Below are positions 9,006-17,507 of a stretch of DNA of 64,000 nucleotides, one piece after another (within the stretch, counting starts at the first letter, position 1; every line of letters starts with the position of its first letter). The notes below the pieces were generated by a model. That model was not told the origin of the DNA. It saw nothing but the letters and a program-made list of their open reading frames with translations, and ran no database searches. Origin of the DNA: Rhodanobacter_A agri (GTDB lineage: Bacteria > Pseudomonadota > Gammaproteobacteria > Xanthomonadales > Rhodanobacteraceae); the NCBI RefSeq assembly GCF_044904705.1, contig NZ_JADIKL010000001.1:536007-600006 (forward strand). Reading direction: 5' to 3'. The translations under genes were made by a program, and so were the position numbers.

Positions 9006-9731
9006 TCAGGCCGGACTGGCATTGCCGCGCGCGGCGGCCACGCTGGCGTGGAAACGGGGATCCTCGGCGAGATCCACCACCTGGCCATCGATGATGTGCA
9101 CGTTGCGCTGCGCGCGTGCGGCCAGTTCGGGATCGTGGGTCACCATCACGATGGTGGCGCCGTCGCGGTGGATCTCTTCCAGCAGCTCCAGCACGCCGCG
9201 GGCCATCTGCGTGTCCAGGTTGCCGGTAGGTTCGTCGGCGAGCAGCAGGCGGGGCGAACCGGCCAGCGCACGGGCGATCGCCACGCGCTGCTGCTGGCCG
9301 CCGGAGAGCTCGGCCGGGTAGTGCTTGAAGCGCGAAGCCAGGCCCACGCGCTCCAGCGCGTCCATGATGCGCTGCTTGCGCTCGGGGGCCTTCATGCCGC
9401 GATAGCGCAGCGGCACTTCCACGTTGTCGAACACGTTGAGGTCGGGGATCAGGTTGAACGCTTGGAAGATGAAGCCGATCTTCTCGTTGCGGATCTTCGA
9501 GCGGGCGTTGTCGTTCAACTGGCTCACTTCGATGCCATCGAGGTGGTACTCGCCGCCGGTGAAGGTTTCCAGCAGGCCCGCGATGGTGAGGAAGGTGGTC
9601 TTGCCCGAACCGGACGGACCGGTGACGGCGACGAACTCGCCTTCCTTCACGTCGATGTTGAAGTCGCGCAGCGCGTAGGTCTCCACCACTTCGGTGCGGT
9701 AGACCTTGGACAGGTGGGTCATCTTGAGCAT
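9006..9731 (-). CDS. ABC transporter ATP-binding protein (MacB/LolD type)
   Basis: 241 aa stand-alone ATPase. Walker A GPSGSGKT at 38-45, Q-loop Q90, signature LSGGQ at 142-146, Walker B LLLADE at 162-167, and switch His199 in VTHD. All catalytic residues are intact. The form LSGGQQQRVAIARAL with DEPTGNLD is characteristic of the LolD/MacB/FtsE subgroup that partners MacB-fold permeases. It is the only nucleotide-binding subunit visible for six permeases, so it probably serves several permease pairs. It is separated from the adaptor gene by 155 bp that hold a REP-like repeat. Confidence 0.95.
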   Translation of the reverse strand: MLKMTHLSKVYRTEVVETYALRDFNIDVKEGEFVAVTGPSGSGKTTFLTIAGLLETFTGGEYHLDGIEVSQLNDNARSKIRNEKIGFIFQAFNLIPDLNVFDNVEVPLRYRGMKAPERKQRIMDALERVGLASRFKHYPAELSGGQQQRVAIARALAGSPRLLLADEPTGNLDTQMARGVLELLEEIHRDGATIVMVTHDPELAARAQRNVHIIDGQVVDLAEDPRFHASVAAARGNASPA

Positions 9732-9772
9732 GGTTCACATTCCTCGGTGGTGGTGGATGGTTCTTTGAAGCG

Positions 9773-9880
9773 CCTCTCCCTCCAGGAGAGGTGTCGGGTC
9801 GAGGGTCCGGCCGTAGCGATACCTATCGCTCTGCCCGCACCCTCTCCCTCCCTGCGCCCCCTCTCCCGACGGGAGAGGGG
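9773..9880. repeat. REP-like palindromic element, second copy
   Basis: Imperfect relative of the element at 2283-2381. A left palindrome at 9773-9791 (CCTCTCC/GGAGAGG) and a right palindrome at 9858-9880 (CCCCTCTCCC, three bases, GGGAGAGGGG) flank a GC-rich core. It lies between the adaptor and ATPase genes of the same operon that carries the first copy. Its right end stops seven bases before the adaptor stop codon. Confidence 0.7.
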
Positions 9881-9886
9881 AAGCGT

Positions 9887-11158
9887 TTACCTGCTGATCG
9901 CGACGCGCTGGGCGCCCTTGAAGCTGTCGGTGCCGGAGATCACGATGCGGTCGCCTTCGTTCAGGCCTTGCAGGATCTCCACCTTGTCGATGCTGCTCAC
10001 GCCCACGCGGATCGTCGTCTTGGTGGCGATGCCGTCCTTGACCACGTAGGCGTAGCTGCCGCCGGACTCGTCGACGAAGGAGCCGCGCTGCACGGTGAGC
10101 ACGTTGTCGCGCTTGTCGAGCAGGATGCGCACGGACAGGCGCTGGTTCTGGCGCAGCTGTTTCGGCGTGGTGCCTTCGAAGCGCACGCGGGCAGCCACTT
10201 CGCCGTTCACCACTTCGGGCGAGATCGCGCTGACCAGGCCCTTCCAGGTGTTGCCGTTGCCGCTGATCTCGCCGGTCATGCCGATCGCGAGGTCGCGGGC
10301 GAAGCTCTCGGGCACCTTCACTTCCACTTCCAGCGCGGTGAGATCGATCACGCTGAGCAGCTGGGCGTCTTTCGCCACGGTAGCCACCGGCGCGATGAAC
10401 AGCTGACCGACCTGGCCGTCCACCGGCGACTTCACGTTGAGGTCGTCCACCTGGCGCTGCAGGTCCTGCACCACCAGCATCTGGTTGTCGTGCGTGAGCT
10501 TCTTCGACTGGATGTTGAAGTTGAGGCTGTCGTTGCTCATGCCGAGATCGGCCTTGGCATGCGCCAGGGTGATCTTGGCCTTCTCCAGGTCGTCCTTGGC
10601 CTTGTCGACCGCGACGCCGGTGGAGGCGCCGGCAGCGTAGGCCTTCTGCTCGCGATCGAGGTTGTTGGCGGCGCTCTTGGCGTCGATCTGGGCGTTGTCG
10701 TAGGCCTTCTGCAGTTCGCCGCGCTTGGTGCGCGCGTCTACCTGCGACTGCAGATAATCCACCTGCATCGCGTCGGCCTTGGATTGCTCCTGCGCCAGCT
10801 TGTTGCGCAGCTCGGGGCTGTCTACCACGGCCAGCACCTGGCCCTTCTTCACCGTATCGCCGGCGCGCACCTTCAGCACCGCCGCGCCGCCGTAGGTGGC
10901 ATAAAGCGTGGGGCTGTTCGCCGCCACTACCTTGCCCTCGGCGGCGATGTCGCGCACGAACGGCCCACGCTCGACGTTGGCGAAAGCCAGCCGCGACGCA
11001 CTCACCGAGGCGTCGGCCGAGAACAGGCGGAAGATGCTGGGCATGGCGAGCGCCAGCACCACCAGCAAGGCCACGCCGCCGCCGATGAACAGCAGGCGCC
11101 GCTTGCGGTTGGGCTTGACCTCAACGATGCGGTCTTGAGCGGAAGTATCGCGGATCAT
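9887..11158 (-). CDS. HlyD/MacA-type periplasmic adaptor (membrane fusion protein)
   Basis: 423 aa. A short cytoplasmic N-terminus is followed by one membrane anchor (about 21-43, RRLLFIGGGVALLVVLALAM), a first lipoyl half around residues 75-110 (VRAGDTVKKGQVLAVVD), a long coiled coil at about 110-235, the second lipoyl half (VKSPVDGQVGQLF), and beta-barrel and membrane-proximal domains. It would bridge the inner-membrane permeases and the TolC-type channel. It is the first gene of the operon, with GGGGA 8 nt before ATG 11158 and a consensus sigma-54 promoter about 45-60 bp upstream. Confidence 0.94.
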   Translation of the reverse strand: MIRDTSAQDRIVEVKPNRKRRLLFIGGGVALLVVLALAMPSIFRLFSADASVSASRLAFANVERGPFVRDIAAEGKVVAANSPTLYATYGGAAVLKVRAGDTVKKGQVLAVVDSPELRNKLAQEQSKADAMQVDYLQSQVDARTKRGELQKAYDNAQIDAKSAANNLDREQKAYAAGASTGVAVDKAKDDLEKAKITLAHAKADLGMSNDSLNFNIQSKKLTHDNQMLVVQDLQRQVDDLNVKSPVDGQVGQLFIAPVATVAKDAQLLSVIDLTALEVEVKVPESFARDLAIGMTGEISGNGNTWKGLVSAISPEVVNGEVAARVRFEGTTPKQLRQNQRLSVRILLDKRDNVLTVQRGSFVDESGGSYAYVVKDGIATKTTIRVGVSSIDKVEILQGLNEGDRIVISGTDSFKGAQRVAISR

Positions 11159-11202
11159 CGAGCATTCCCCAGCCGCGGACAGTGCGGCCCTGTTCTCTAC
11201 TC

Positions 11203-11219
11203 AGCAATCGGCGTGCCAA
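11203..11219 (-). promoter_or_regulatory. Sigma-54 (RpoN) promoter for the efflux operon
   Basis: On the minus strand the sequence reads TTGGCAC-GCCGA-TTGCT, an exact match to the -24/-12 consensus TGGCAC-N5-TTGC with the invariant GG and GC 10 bp apart. The predicted transcript start is near 11192, giving a leader of about 34 nt before the adaptor ATG at 11158. A palindromic activator site lies 65-95 bp further upstream, as such promoters need. The match is seen in sequence; its activity is inferred. Confidence 0.85.
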
Positions 11220-11280
11220 CCCGCCTCGCCGGAAAAACACGCGACATTTCCGTAGCTTGCATTCACCAAGGCGCAAAACC

Positions 11281-11311
11281 CCGGTGTCCGCGGACACTGC
11301 GCGGACACCGG
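11281..11311. promoter_or_regulatory. Palindromic enhancer-binding-protein site (UAS) of the efflux operon
   Basis: A perfect 14-bp palindrome GTGTCCGCGGACAC occupies 11284-11297. It is nested in a larger inverted repeat, CCGGTGTCCGC at 11281-11291 against GCGGACACCGG at 11301-11311. The distance from the predicted start near 11192 is about 90-120 bp, the usual spacing for an NtrC-family activator. A related half-site (CTGTCCGCGG on the minus strand) lies in the leader near 11172-11182. No NtrC-type regulator gene is in this window. Confidence 0.7.
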
Positions 11312-11339
11312 ACAGGGCGGTTGCACGCGCGCATATGAA

Positions 11340-11363
11340 AAACCCCGGCGGGTGCCGGGGTTT
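11340..11363 (-). terminator. Intrinsic terminator after the TonB receptor gene
   Basis: Perfect 10-bp stem AAACCCCGGC/GCCGGGGTTT with a GGGT loop. On the minus strand it is followed by a run of five T. It lies 175 bp beyond the receptor stop codon and separates that operon from the sigma-54 promoter of the efflux operon. The rest of 11364-11537 is GC-rich 3' region with a smaller hairpin near 11464-11488 and no gene that I can support. Confidence 0.85.
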
Positions 11364-11537
11364 GTCGGTTTATTGCCAGTCCGGCAACAGCCGGCATGGA
11401 TGCAGGGAAAGCGCTTTCCTGCACTTTCCCCGCTCGCTGCGCCCGAACTTCGTTCGCGCTCCGCTGGTCAGGCGAAGCGCCTGGCCAGCGCGCGAGCCGT
11501 CCGTGGCTCGCACTGACCGGCGACCTGCGATCGCCGC

Positions 11538-14099
11538 TCAGAACTCCTGCTTGAAGCGAAGGCCGATCGTGCGCGGCTGGTTGACACCCGTGTAGACCTG
11601 CCCGTTCGGATACTGCGCCGATACACCTGGCGCGGCGCAGATCGACGGCTGGCATTCGCTGAACTTGAACAGCGCCGCCCGCTTGTCGAACGCGTTGTCG
11701 ATGTAGGCGTCCACCGACCAGCTGCCCTTGCCGATACCCGCGGACAGATCGACGGAGTTGTACGCAGGCAGACCGCCGAGCTCGCTGCGTTCTTTCAGGC
11801 GCAGGTCGCTGGTGCGCTGGCCCACGTGCACCAGTGCGGCCTGGGCAAAGCCCTCGTACTGGCCCAGATCGAAGGTGTAGCGCGCGACCAGGTTGCCCTT
11901 GAAGCGCGGCGTGATCGGCAACTGGGTGCCCTTGGGCGCTTGCGGCCCGGACACCGGCGTGCCCGTCTGCGGATTGATCGTGCCCGCCGGACAATAGCTG
12001 ACCGGGTTGCCGGCGTTGTCGACGAAGCCGCAGTAGTCGGCAGTGAGCTTGGCATCGTAGAACGCGACGCCGGCGCTGAGGTTGAGGTTGTAGGTGGCCT
12101 GCCAGACCAGTTGCGACTCGAAGCCGTCGATCCGCGCCGAGTTGGCGTTCTTGATGATGGTCAGGCCGTTCGGGCCCAGGATGTTGAACTGGAAGTGGTT
12201 CCAGGTCTCGCGGAACACCGCGCCGTTGAACGACAGCCGGTTGTCGAGCCAGGAGGTTTTCCAGCCGAGCTCGATATTGGTCAGGAAATCCGGCTGGTAG
12301 GGCGGAATGTCGCCGGCACGGTTGATGCCGCCCGGCCGATAGCCTTCCGAACGAGTGACGTAGAGCATCTTGGTGGGCGAGATATTCCAGGTCAGGTTGG
12401 CCTTGCCCAGCGTGCCGCTGTCCTTCACCGACCGGTTGAAGTCCGAGCATGGCGCACCGAGGAACGGCGTAGCGTCCATGCAACCCGCCTCGCCGTACAG
12501 CGAACTGGAAGAGAAGCCCTTGCTGTAGCCGTAGAAGCCGTAGAGGTGGTTCTCGCTGCGGTAGTAGCGCCCGCCGACCGTGGCGGTGAGCGTGTCGGGG
12601 ATGATGTCGTAGGACAGCTCGCCGAACAGCGCCTTGTCGTAGTCGTAGCGCACCTGCCGGGTCAGCCAGATCGTGTTTGGCCAGCCGGTAACCGACAGAT
12701 TGGTGGCCAGGCCGCTGATCTGGTAGTTCTGCAGGATGTCGTGCTTCTGCTTCTGCCAGAACACGCCTGCGGTAACCCGCAGCCGGTCTTCCGCAGGCGA
12801 GACGATGCGCAGCTCATGGCTGGTGTTGCTGTAGTGATCGCGATCGGTGATGTACTCGGACGGATTGACCATCGCGCCACTGTTGTCGACGAAGTAGGTG
12901 CCCAGCGACTGCAGCGTGTCGTACCAGAACGAGTAGTCGTTGTAGTCGGTCTGCTCCTCCTGGTTGCGCTTGAGGTGCGCATAGGCGTAGGTCAGGTCGA
13001 AGTTGCCGATCTTGCCCTGCACGGTCAACGCGCCCTGCCACCAGCGGTCGTCGACGCGCTCGGGGTAGAAATGCGTCACCGCCAGCGGGCCGACGACGGG
13101 GTCGACGGCGAAGCTGCCGTGGGTGATGGCCTGCTGCCCCATCAGGGTCGGGCTGATCGACCAGTCGTCGTTGAGGTCGACCTTCAGCGCCGCGCGTGCG
13201 CCGTTGGTAGTGGCGTCGTTGTAGTGGTTCCTGGCGTGTCCCGAGCATTGCACCGCCGCAGTCGGTCCGCTGCCGCTCGGCGTGCAACCGTCCGCATTGC
13301 TGACGGTGATGCCTGAGGACGGAAAGGTGCGCGAGCCGGCCTTGTTGTCGATGAAGCCCGCATCGTGCTCATGCCAGGCGACCAGCCGCACCGCCGCGTC
13401 CTTGCTGACCGGCAGGTTGAGCATGCCCTCGAACGTGCTGCCGATGCCGCCGTGATTGACCTGGTCGACGCCCAGCGTGTAGTTCGCCGCGAACCCGCTG
13501 GGGTCGGGCTTGTTGGTGATGATGCGCAGGGCGCCCGACTCGGCGCTGGCGCCGTACAGCGTACCTTGCGGCCCCGCCAGCACCTCGATGCGGGCGATGT
13601 CGTACATGTGGATGTCGAGCGGCCCCTGGATCGTGGTGACCGGCTGGTCGTCGAGGTACACGCCGACGCTGGGCTGCGAACCGGAATGATTGGTGTTGCC
13701 GCCGCTGGCGACGCCGCGCATGTAGATGGTGGCGAAGCCCGGGCCGGTGGCGATACCGCCGCCGCCCTGCTGGAAGGTGACGCTGGGCAGGTACTTCACG
13801 TAGTCGTTGAAGCTCTGCACGTGCAACGCCTCGAGCTGGTCGTTCTCCAGCACGCCGATGCTGATCGGCACCTTCTGCAGGTTCTCGGTGCGCTTCTGCG
13901 CGGTCACCGTCACCACGCCCAGCGTCGTGGTTTTCGTCTTCGCCTTGGTCGCGGGCGCGGCCGTAGCCGTCCCGGACTGCCCCGTGTCCTGCGCCAGCAC
14001 CGGCGCGGCGATGGCCAGGCAGATCGCTGCCGCCAGCGGCAGCCTGGCCAGTCCGACCCTCGGCACTCCCGTGATCCGTTTCAACCTACTCGTGTGCAT
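11538..14099 (-). CDS. TonB-dependent outer membrane receptor
   Basis: 853 aa. Signal peptide at about 1-36 ending APVLAQ, then a TonB-box-like segment (TTTLGVVTVTAQKR, about 56-70), the plug domain, and a 22-strand barrel ending in the terminal aromatic motif GLRFKQEF. It imports a ligand across the outer membrane with TonB energy. No Fur box or other iron signal is visible nearby. It is 46 bp downstream of the TPR-sulfotransferase gene and its operon is divergent from the amine-demethylation genes at 16437-20937. I infer that its ligand may be related to their substrate. The natural ligand cannot be predicted from the sequence. Confidence 0.93.
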   Translation of the reverse strand: MHTSRLKRITGVPRVGLARLPLAAAICLAIAAPVLAQDTGQSGTATAAPATKAKTKTTTLGVVTVTAQKRTENLQKVPISIGVLENDQLEALHVQSFNDYVKYLPSVTFQQGGGGIATGPGFATIYMRGVASGGNTNHSGSQPSVGVYLDDQPVTTIQGPLDIHMYDIARIEVLAGPQGTLYGASAESGALRIITNKPDPSGFAANYTLGVDQVNHGGIGSTFEGMLNLPVSKDAAVRLVAWHEHDAGFIDNKAGSRTFPSSGITVSNADGCTPSGSGPTAAVQCSGHARNHYNDATTNGARAALKVDLNDDWSISPTLMGQQAITHGSFAVDPVVGPLAVTHFYPERVDDRWWQGALTVQGKIGNFDLTYAYAHLKRNQEEQTDYNDYSFWYDTLQSLGTYFVDNSGAMVNPSEYITDRDHYSNTSHELRIVSPAEDRLRVTAGVFWQKQKHDILQNYQISGLATNLSVTGWPNTIWLTRQVRYDYDKALFGELSYDIIPDTLTATVGGRYYRSENHLYGFYGYSKGFSSSSLYGEAGCMDATPFLGAPCSDFNRSVKDSGTLGKANLTWNISPTKMLYVTRSEGYRPGGINRAGDIPPYQPDFLTNIELGWKTSWLDNRLSFNGAVFRETWNHFQFNILGPNGLTIIKNANSARIDGFESQLVWQATYNLNLSAGVAFYDAKLTADYCGFVDNAGNPVSYCPAGTINPQTGTPVSGPQAPKGTQLPITPRFKGNLVARYTFDLGQYEGFAQAALVHVGQRTSDLRLKERSELGGLPAYNSVDLSAGIGKGSWSVDAYIDNAFDKRAALFKFSECQPSICAAPGVSAQYPNGQVYTGVNQPRTIGLRFKQEF

Positions 14100-14145
14100 A
14101 AGCCCTCCCCAGGCAATTCCACGACCATCGATCGATATCGAACCG

Positions 14146-16164
14146 CTACTCCCCTCCCGGTGCGTCGGACCAGCCCGCCAGCGCCGGCCCCAGGGCCGAT
14201 GCCAGCGGTTCCAGCCACGCCGCGTAATGCCGCCAGTGATCTAGTCCCTCGCGGTAGATCGGCTGGCGTACCTGTTCCGAACTGGCCGTGCGCACCGGCC
14301 GGGTGTTCTCGAAGAAGCGCAGGCAGGCCGCCTCGTACGGCAGGCCGCAGTAATCGAGCAGGCGGCGTACCTCGCCCTCGGTATCCTCGACCATGCGCTC
14401 ATACGCCACGCGATGGATGCGCCCCGGCAACACGGTGTCGAAATGCGTCATCAGCGCCATGTAGTCGCGGTAGTAGCGGCCGATGTCCTCCAACCCGTAG
14501 CTGAAACCCTGCCCGCGCGCGAAATGCTGCTTGAACACCGAAAAGCCGCAGGCCAGCGGATGCCGGCGCGCGTCGATGATCTTCGCGTTCGGCAGCATCA
14601 GGTGGATCAGGCCGACGTGCATGAAGTTGTTCGGCATCTTGTCGATGAACAGCGGTGCCGAGGTCTTGCGCTGGATGCGGGTGTGCGCGAGGTAGCGTTC
14701 GCCCAGCGCACGCAGGGCGTCGGCATCGAGTGCCGCCAGCGCGTCGTGGTAGGGCATCGCGCCGTCGGCGTCGCCCTGCCCGCGCAACAGACGCGCTATC
14801 GAGGTGATCTCGGGCAGCTCCATCGTGCCTTCGACCCGGCTGTGGCTGGACAGGATCTGCTCGATCAAGGTGGAGCCGGCGCGCGGCAGTCCGACCACGA
14901 AGATCGGGTCCGGCGCCGGGCAGCCGCTGCCGGCACGGGCCGCGAAGAACTCGCGCGTGTAGTGCTCGCGGATGTGGCGCACCCGCGCACTGGTGTCGTC
15001 GGCGCGGTAGCCCAGCTGCGCGTGGCGGATCGCGTTGCCACGCGCGTAGTGGCGGAACGAAGGTTCGTATTCGCCGGCGTCCTCCAGCGCCTTGCCGACG
15101 GCGAACTCCAGGTGCAGGCGGTCGTCCTCGCCCAGGTCGGCGCGCGCCAGCTGCGTGCGCATCGCGGCCAGCTCGTCTGCGTTGAAACGGAAGGTCTTGA
15201 GATTGGCCAGGCTCCACCAGACCTCGCCGAACGAGGGTTCGAGCGCCAGGCTGCGGCGATACGCCGCGACGGCGCGCTCGTTGTGCCCGGCGGTCTTCAG
15301 CGCGTGGCCCTGGCTCACCCACAGCTTCGGGTTGTCCGGGTACTGCTCCAGCAACGCGGCGTAGATACCGATGGCTTGCTCGTAATCGCCCGTGCGGCAC
15401 AGCACTGCCGCCTTGAGGTTGCGGCTGCCGGCATCCTCCGGATCGGCCGCGAGCAGGCGTTCGATCTCGGCCAGCGCCTGTTCCGGCTGGTTGCCGCGAT
15501 GCAGGACCAGCGCATAGTTACGGCGCGCCTCGCGGAAGCCGGGGGCCAGCTCCAGGCAACGTTCGAGCAGATGCAGCGCATCCTCGTTGCGACCCAGCCG
15601 GGCGGCGACCTCGGCAAGCATGCGGATCGCCGCCACGTCGGTGGGCGCCTGTCGCAGATGCTCGCGCAGGCGCGCCTCGGCCTCGGGAATGCGGTTTTCC
15701 GCCAGGGCCACGGCGGCGGCCATCAGCTGCGGATCGCGGGTGGCGTGGCGCACGTGGCAGGCATAGGCCGCATCGGCCGCTTCGGCTTCACCGGCTGCCG
15801 TCAGGCAATCGCCAAGCACGCGCCAGGCCTGCGGCAGCTCCGGCTTGAGCGCCACCGCGTGCCGCAACGCGGCGATGGCATCCCGTTCGCTGCCGCTGCG
15901 ACCCAGTGCCACTCCCAGGTCGAAATGGATCGCCGCCGCGTTCGGCTGCGTCCGCGCCAGCGGCACGAGGATGGCCAGCGCGCCGGGCAGATCGCCCAGC
16001 GAAGCGCGCGCGGTCGCCAACAAGTGCAGGGCGCGCGGATGGCCGGGGGCCACCTGCAGGATTTCATCGAGCTGTTCGGCCGCCAGTGCCGGATCGCGCT
16101 CCAGCAACCGCGTGGCGTGGGCCAGCGCCTGCTCCAGCGTGCCGGTGGCGGCGGCCTCCGTCAT
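14146..16164 (-). CDS. TPR-repeat sulfotransferase family protein
   Basis: 672 aa from ATG 16164; an in-frame ATG at 16221 would add 19 residues of atypical composition. The N-terminal two thirds is TPR repeats (for example AIHFDLGVALGRSGSERDAI). From about residue 420 comes a sulfotransferase domain with the 5'-phosphosulfate-binding motif FVVGLPRAGSTLIEQIL and a 3'-phosphate-binding region around NAKIIDARRHPLACGFS. The family transfers sulfate from PAPS to proteins or small molecules; the acceptor here is unknown. There is no signal peptide, so it is probably cytoplasmic. It is the first gene of the operon with the TonB receptor. Confidence 0.88.
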   Translation of the reverse strand: MTEAAATGTLEQALAHATRLLERDPALAAEQLDEILQVAPGHPRALHLLATARASLGDLPGALAILVPLARTQPNAAAIHFDLGVALGRSGSERDAIAALRHAVALKPELPQAWRVLGDCLTAAGEAEAADAAYACHVRHATRDPQLMAAAVALAENRIPEAEARLREHLRQAPTDVAAIRMLAEVAARLGRNEDALHLLERCLELAPGFREARRNYALVLHRGNQPEQALAEIERLLAADPEDAGSRNLKAAVLCRTGDYEQAIGIYAALLEQYPDNPKLWVSQGHALKTAGHNERAVAAYRRSLALEPSFGEVWWSLANLKTFRFNADELAAMRTQLARADLGEDDRLHLEFAVGKALEDAGEYEPSFRHYARGNAIRHAQLGYRADDTSARVRHIREHYTREFFAARAGSGCPAPDPIFVVGLPRAGSTLIEQILSSHSRVEGTMELPEITSIARLLRGQGDADGAMPYHDALAALDADALRALGERYLAHTRIQRKTSAPLFIDKMPNNFMHVGLIHLMLPNAKIIDARRHPLACGFSVFKQHFARGQGFSYGLEDIGRYYRDYMALMTHFDTVLPGRIHRVAYERMVEDTEGEVRRLLDYCGLPYEAACLRFFENTRPVRTASSEQVRQPIYREGLDHWRHYAAWLEPLASALGPALAGWSDAPGGE

Positions 16165-16436
16165 GCGCCGGCTTGCCGCCACGGTGCGGCCAACGCGTGC
16201 GGGGCGATTTCCGCACGGCACGACAGGAACACGGCGCGTGGCATGGGCGACGGCAGCTCCTCAAGGGATTCGCGGCAATCTAGCACCCGAATCCGGCCGA
16301 CAGATAGTGGCAGTCACGATGCTGCGATGGTGGACACACGCGCCGGGATCGGACATACACTGCCGGGAACGCGCGGAGCACGGATGCCGCCGAAACGCAG
16401 GCCCGCCGCGCCACGCCATCCGGGGATCGAAACCAC
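16165..16436. other. Divergent control region between sulfotransferase and Rieske operons
   Basis: 272 bp separating divergent genes; both operons must start here. I see GGGGAT about 10 nt before the Rieske ATG as its ribosome binding site. I find no promoter or operator good enough to list, and no gene. Confidence 0.4.
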
Positions 16437-17507
16437 ATGTCTGTCGACACCAGCGTCGAAGAACTCAACCGCGCACGCGCCTTGCCGGCGCGCTACTACT
16501 TTGGCGACGCGATGCTGGCGATGGAGCAGCGCGCAGTGTTCGCACGCAGCTGGCAGCTGGTGGCGCACCAGGGGCAACTGGCCGAGCCGGGCGACCACGT
16601 GGTCGAACAGGTCGCCGGAGTGCCGGTGCTGCTGGTGCGCGGACAGGACGGCGTGCTGCGCGCTTTTCCCAACGTCTGCCGCCATCGCGCCGGGCCGCTG
16701 GCGCTGTGCGACGGCAAGGGCATCCGCGCCCTGCACTGCAAGTACCACGGCTGGACCTACACGCTGGAAGGCCAGCTGCGCAGCGCGCCTGAGATGCAGG
16801 ACGCCTGCGACTTCAAGGTCGAGGACATCCGCCTACCACCGCTGCGCGTGCACGAATGGCAGGGCCTGGTGTTCCTGGCGCTCGATCCCGAAACGCCGGC
16901 CTTCGACGAAGTCTATGGCGGCATCGCCGAACGTATTGCGCCGATCGACCTGGCGGCGATGCGCTACCTGCGCCGCGACGTCTACGACATCGACTGCAAC
17001 TGGAAGGTCTACGTCGACAACTTCCTCGAGGGTTACCACCTGCCGCACGTGCATCCCGGCCTGTCGCGGGTGCTCGACTACCGCGCCTACGACACCGAGC
17101 TGTTCCCGTGGCATTCGCTGCAATCCTCGCCGCTGCGGAACAGCAGCGACATCTACGGCGACGGTCAGGCGTACTACTACTTCGTCTATCCGAACGTGAT
17201 GCTCAACATCATGCCGGGGCGCATGCAGACCAACCGCATCCTGCCGCTGGGGCCGGGCCGCTGCCGCGTGGTGTTCGACTACTACTACGCACAGGACGAG
17301 GCCGCGCAGGCGCGCATCGCCGCCGACCAGGGCTTCAGCGACGAAGTGCAGAACGAGGACATCGCGATCTGCGCGGCCGTGCAGAAGGGCCTGGCTTCCG
17401 GCCATTACGTACCCGGCCGGCTCAACCCGAAACGCGAAAGCGGCGTCTGGCATTTCCAGAATCTGCTGCGCGGGGCCTACGCCGGCCCCGCCGGAGAGTC
17501 CGCATGA
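16437..17507 (+). CDS. Rieske non-haem iron oxygenase, quaternary-amine monooxygenase type
   Basis: 356 aa. Rieske [2Fe-2S] ligands C81-x-H83 and C101-x2-H104. In the catalytic domain the motif NFLEGYHLPHVHP (195-207) gives mononuclear-iron ligands His201 and His206, and Asp308 is the likely third ligand. The residue bridging Rieske and iron centres is Glu198, not the Asp of aromatic-ring dioxygenases; Glu is typical of carnitine and choline/glycine-betaine monooxygenases. I therefore infer oxidative N-demethylation or C-N cleavage of a quaternary or tertiary amine, not aromatic ring attack. No reductase partner is encoded nearby. The stop overlaps the next start (ATGA). The substrate is unknown. 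Confidence 0.88.
   Translation: MSVDTSVEELNRARALPARYYFGDAMLAMEQRAVFARSWQLVAHQGQLAEPGDHVVEQVAGVPVLLVRGQDGVLRAFPNVCRHRAGPLALCDGKGIRALHCKYHGWTYTLEGQLRSAPEMQDACDFKVEDIRLPPLRVHEWQGLVFLALDPETPAFDEVYGGIAERIAPIDLAAMRYLRRDVYDIDCNWKVYVDNFLEGYHLPHVHPGLSRVLDYRAYDTELFPWHSLQSSPLRNSSDIYGDGQAYYYFVYPNVMLNIMPGRMQTNRILPLGPGRCRVVFDYYYAQDEAAQARIAADQGFSDEVQNEDIAICAAVQKGLASGHYVPGRLNPKRESGVWHFQNLLRGAYAGPAGESA

Noticed and set aside
2283..9880. Insertion sequence ends flanking part of the efflux operon
   Set aside because: The repeats at 2283-2381 and 9773-9880 are each self-palindromic intergenic elements. There is no transposase between them and no target-site duplication that I can see.
9791..11338. Plus-strand frame opposite the adaptor gene
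   Set aside because: Shadow of the adaptor coding sequence; it also covers the sigma-54 promoter and repeat region.
16437..17507. Aromatic-ring-hydroxylating dioxygenase
   Set aside because: Bridging residue is Glu198 rather than Asp, there is no beta subunit gene, and the neighbours are amine-type genes. The quaternary-amine monooxygenase group fits better.
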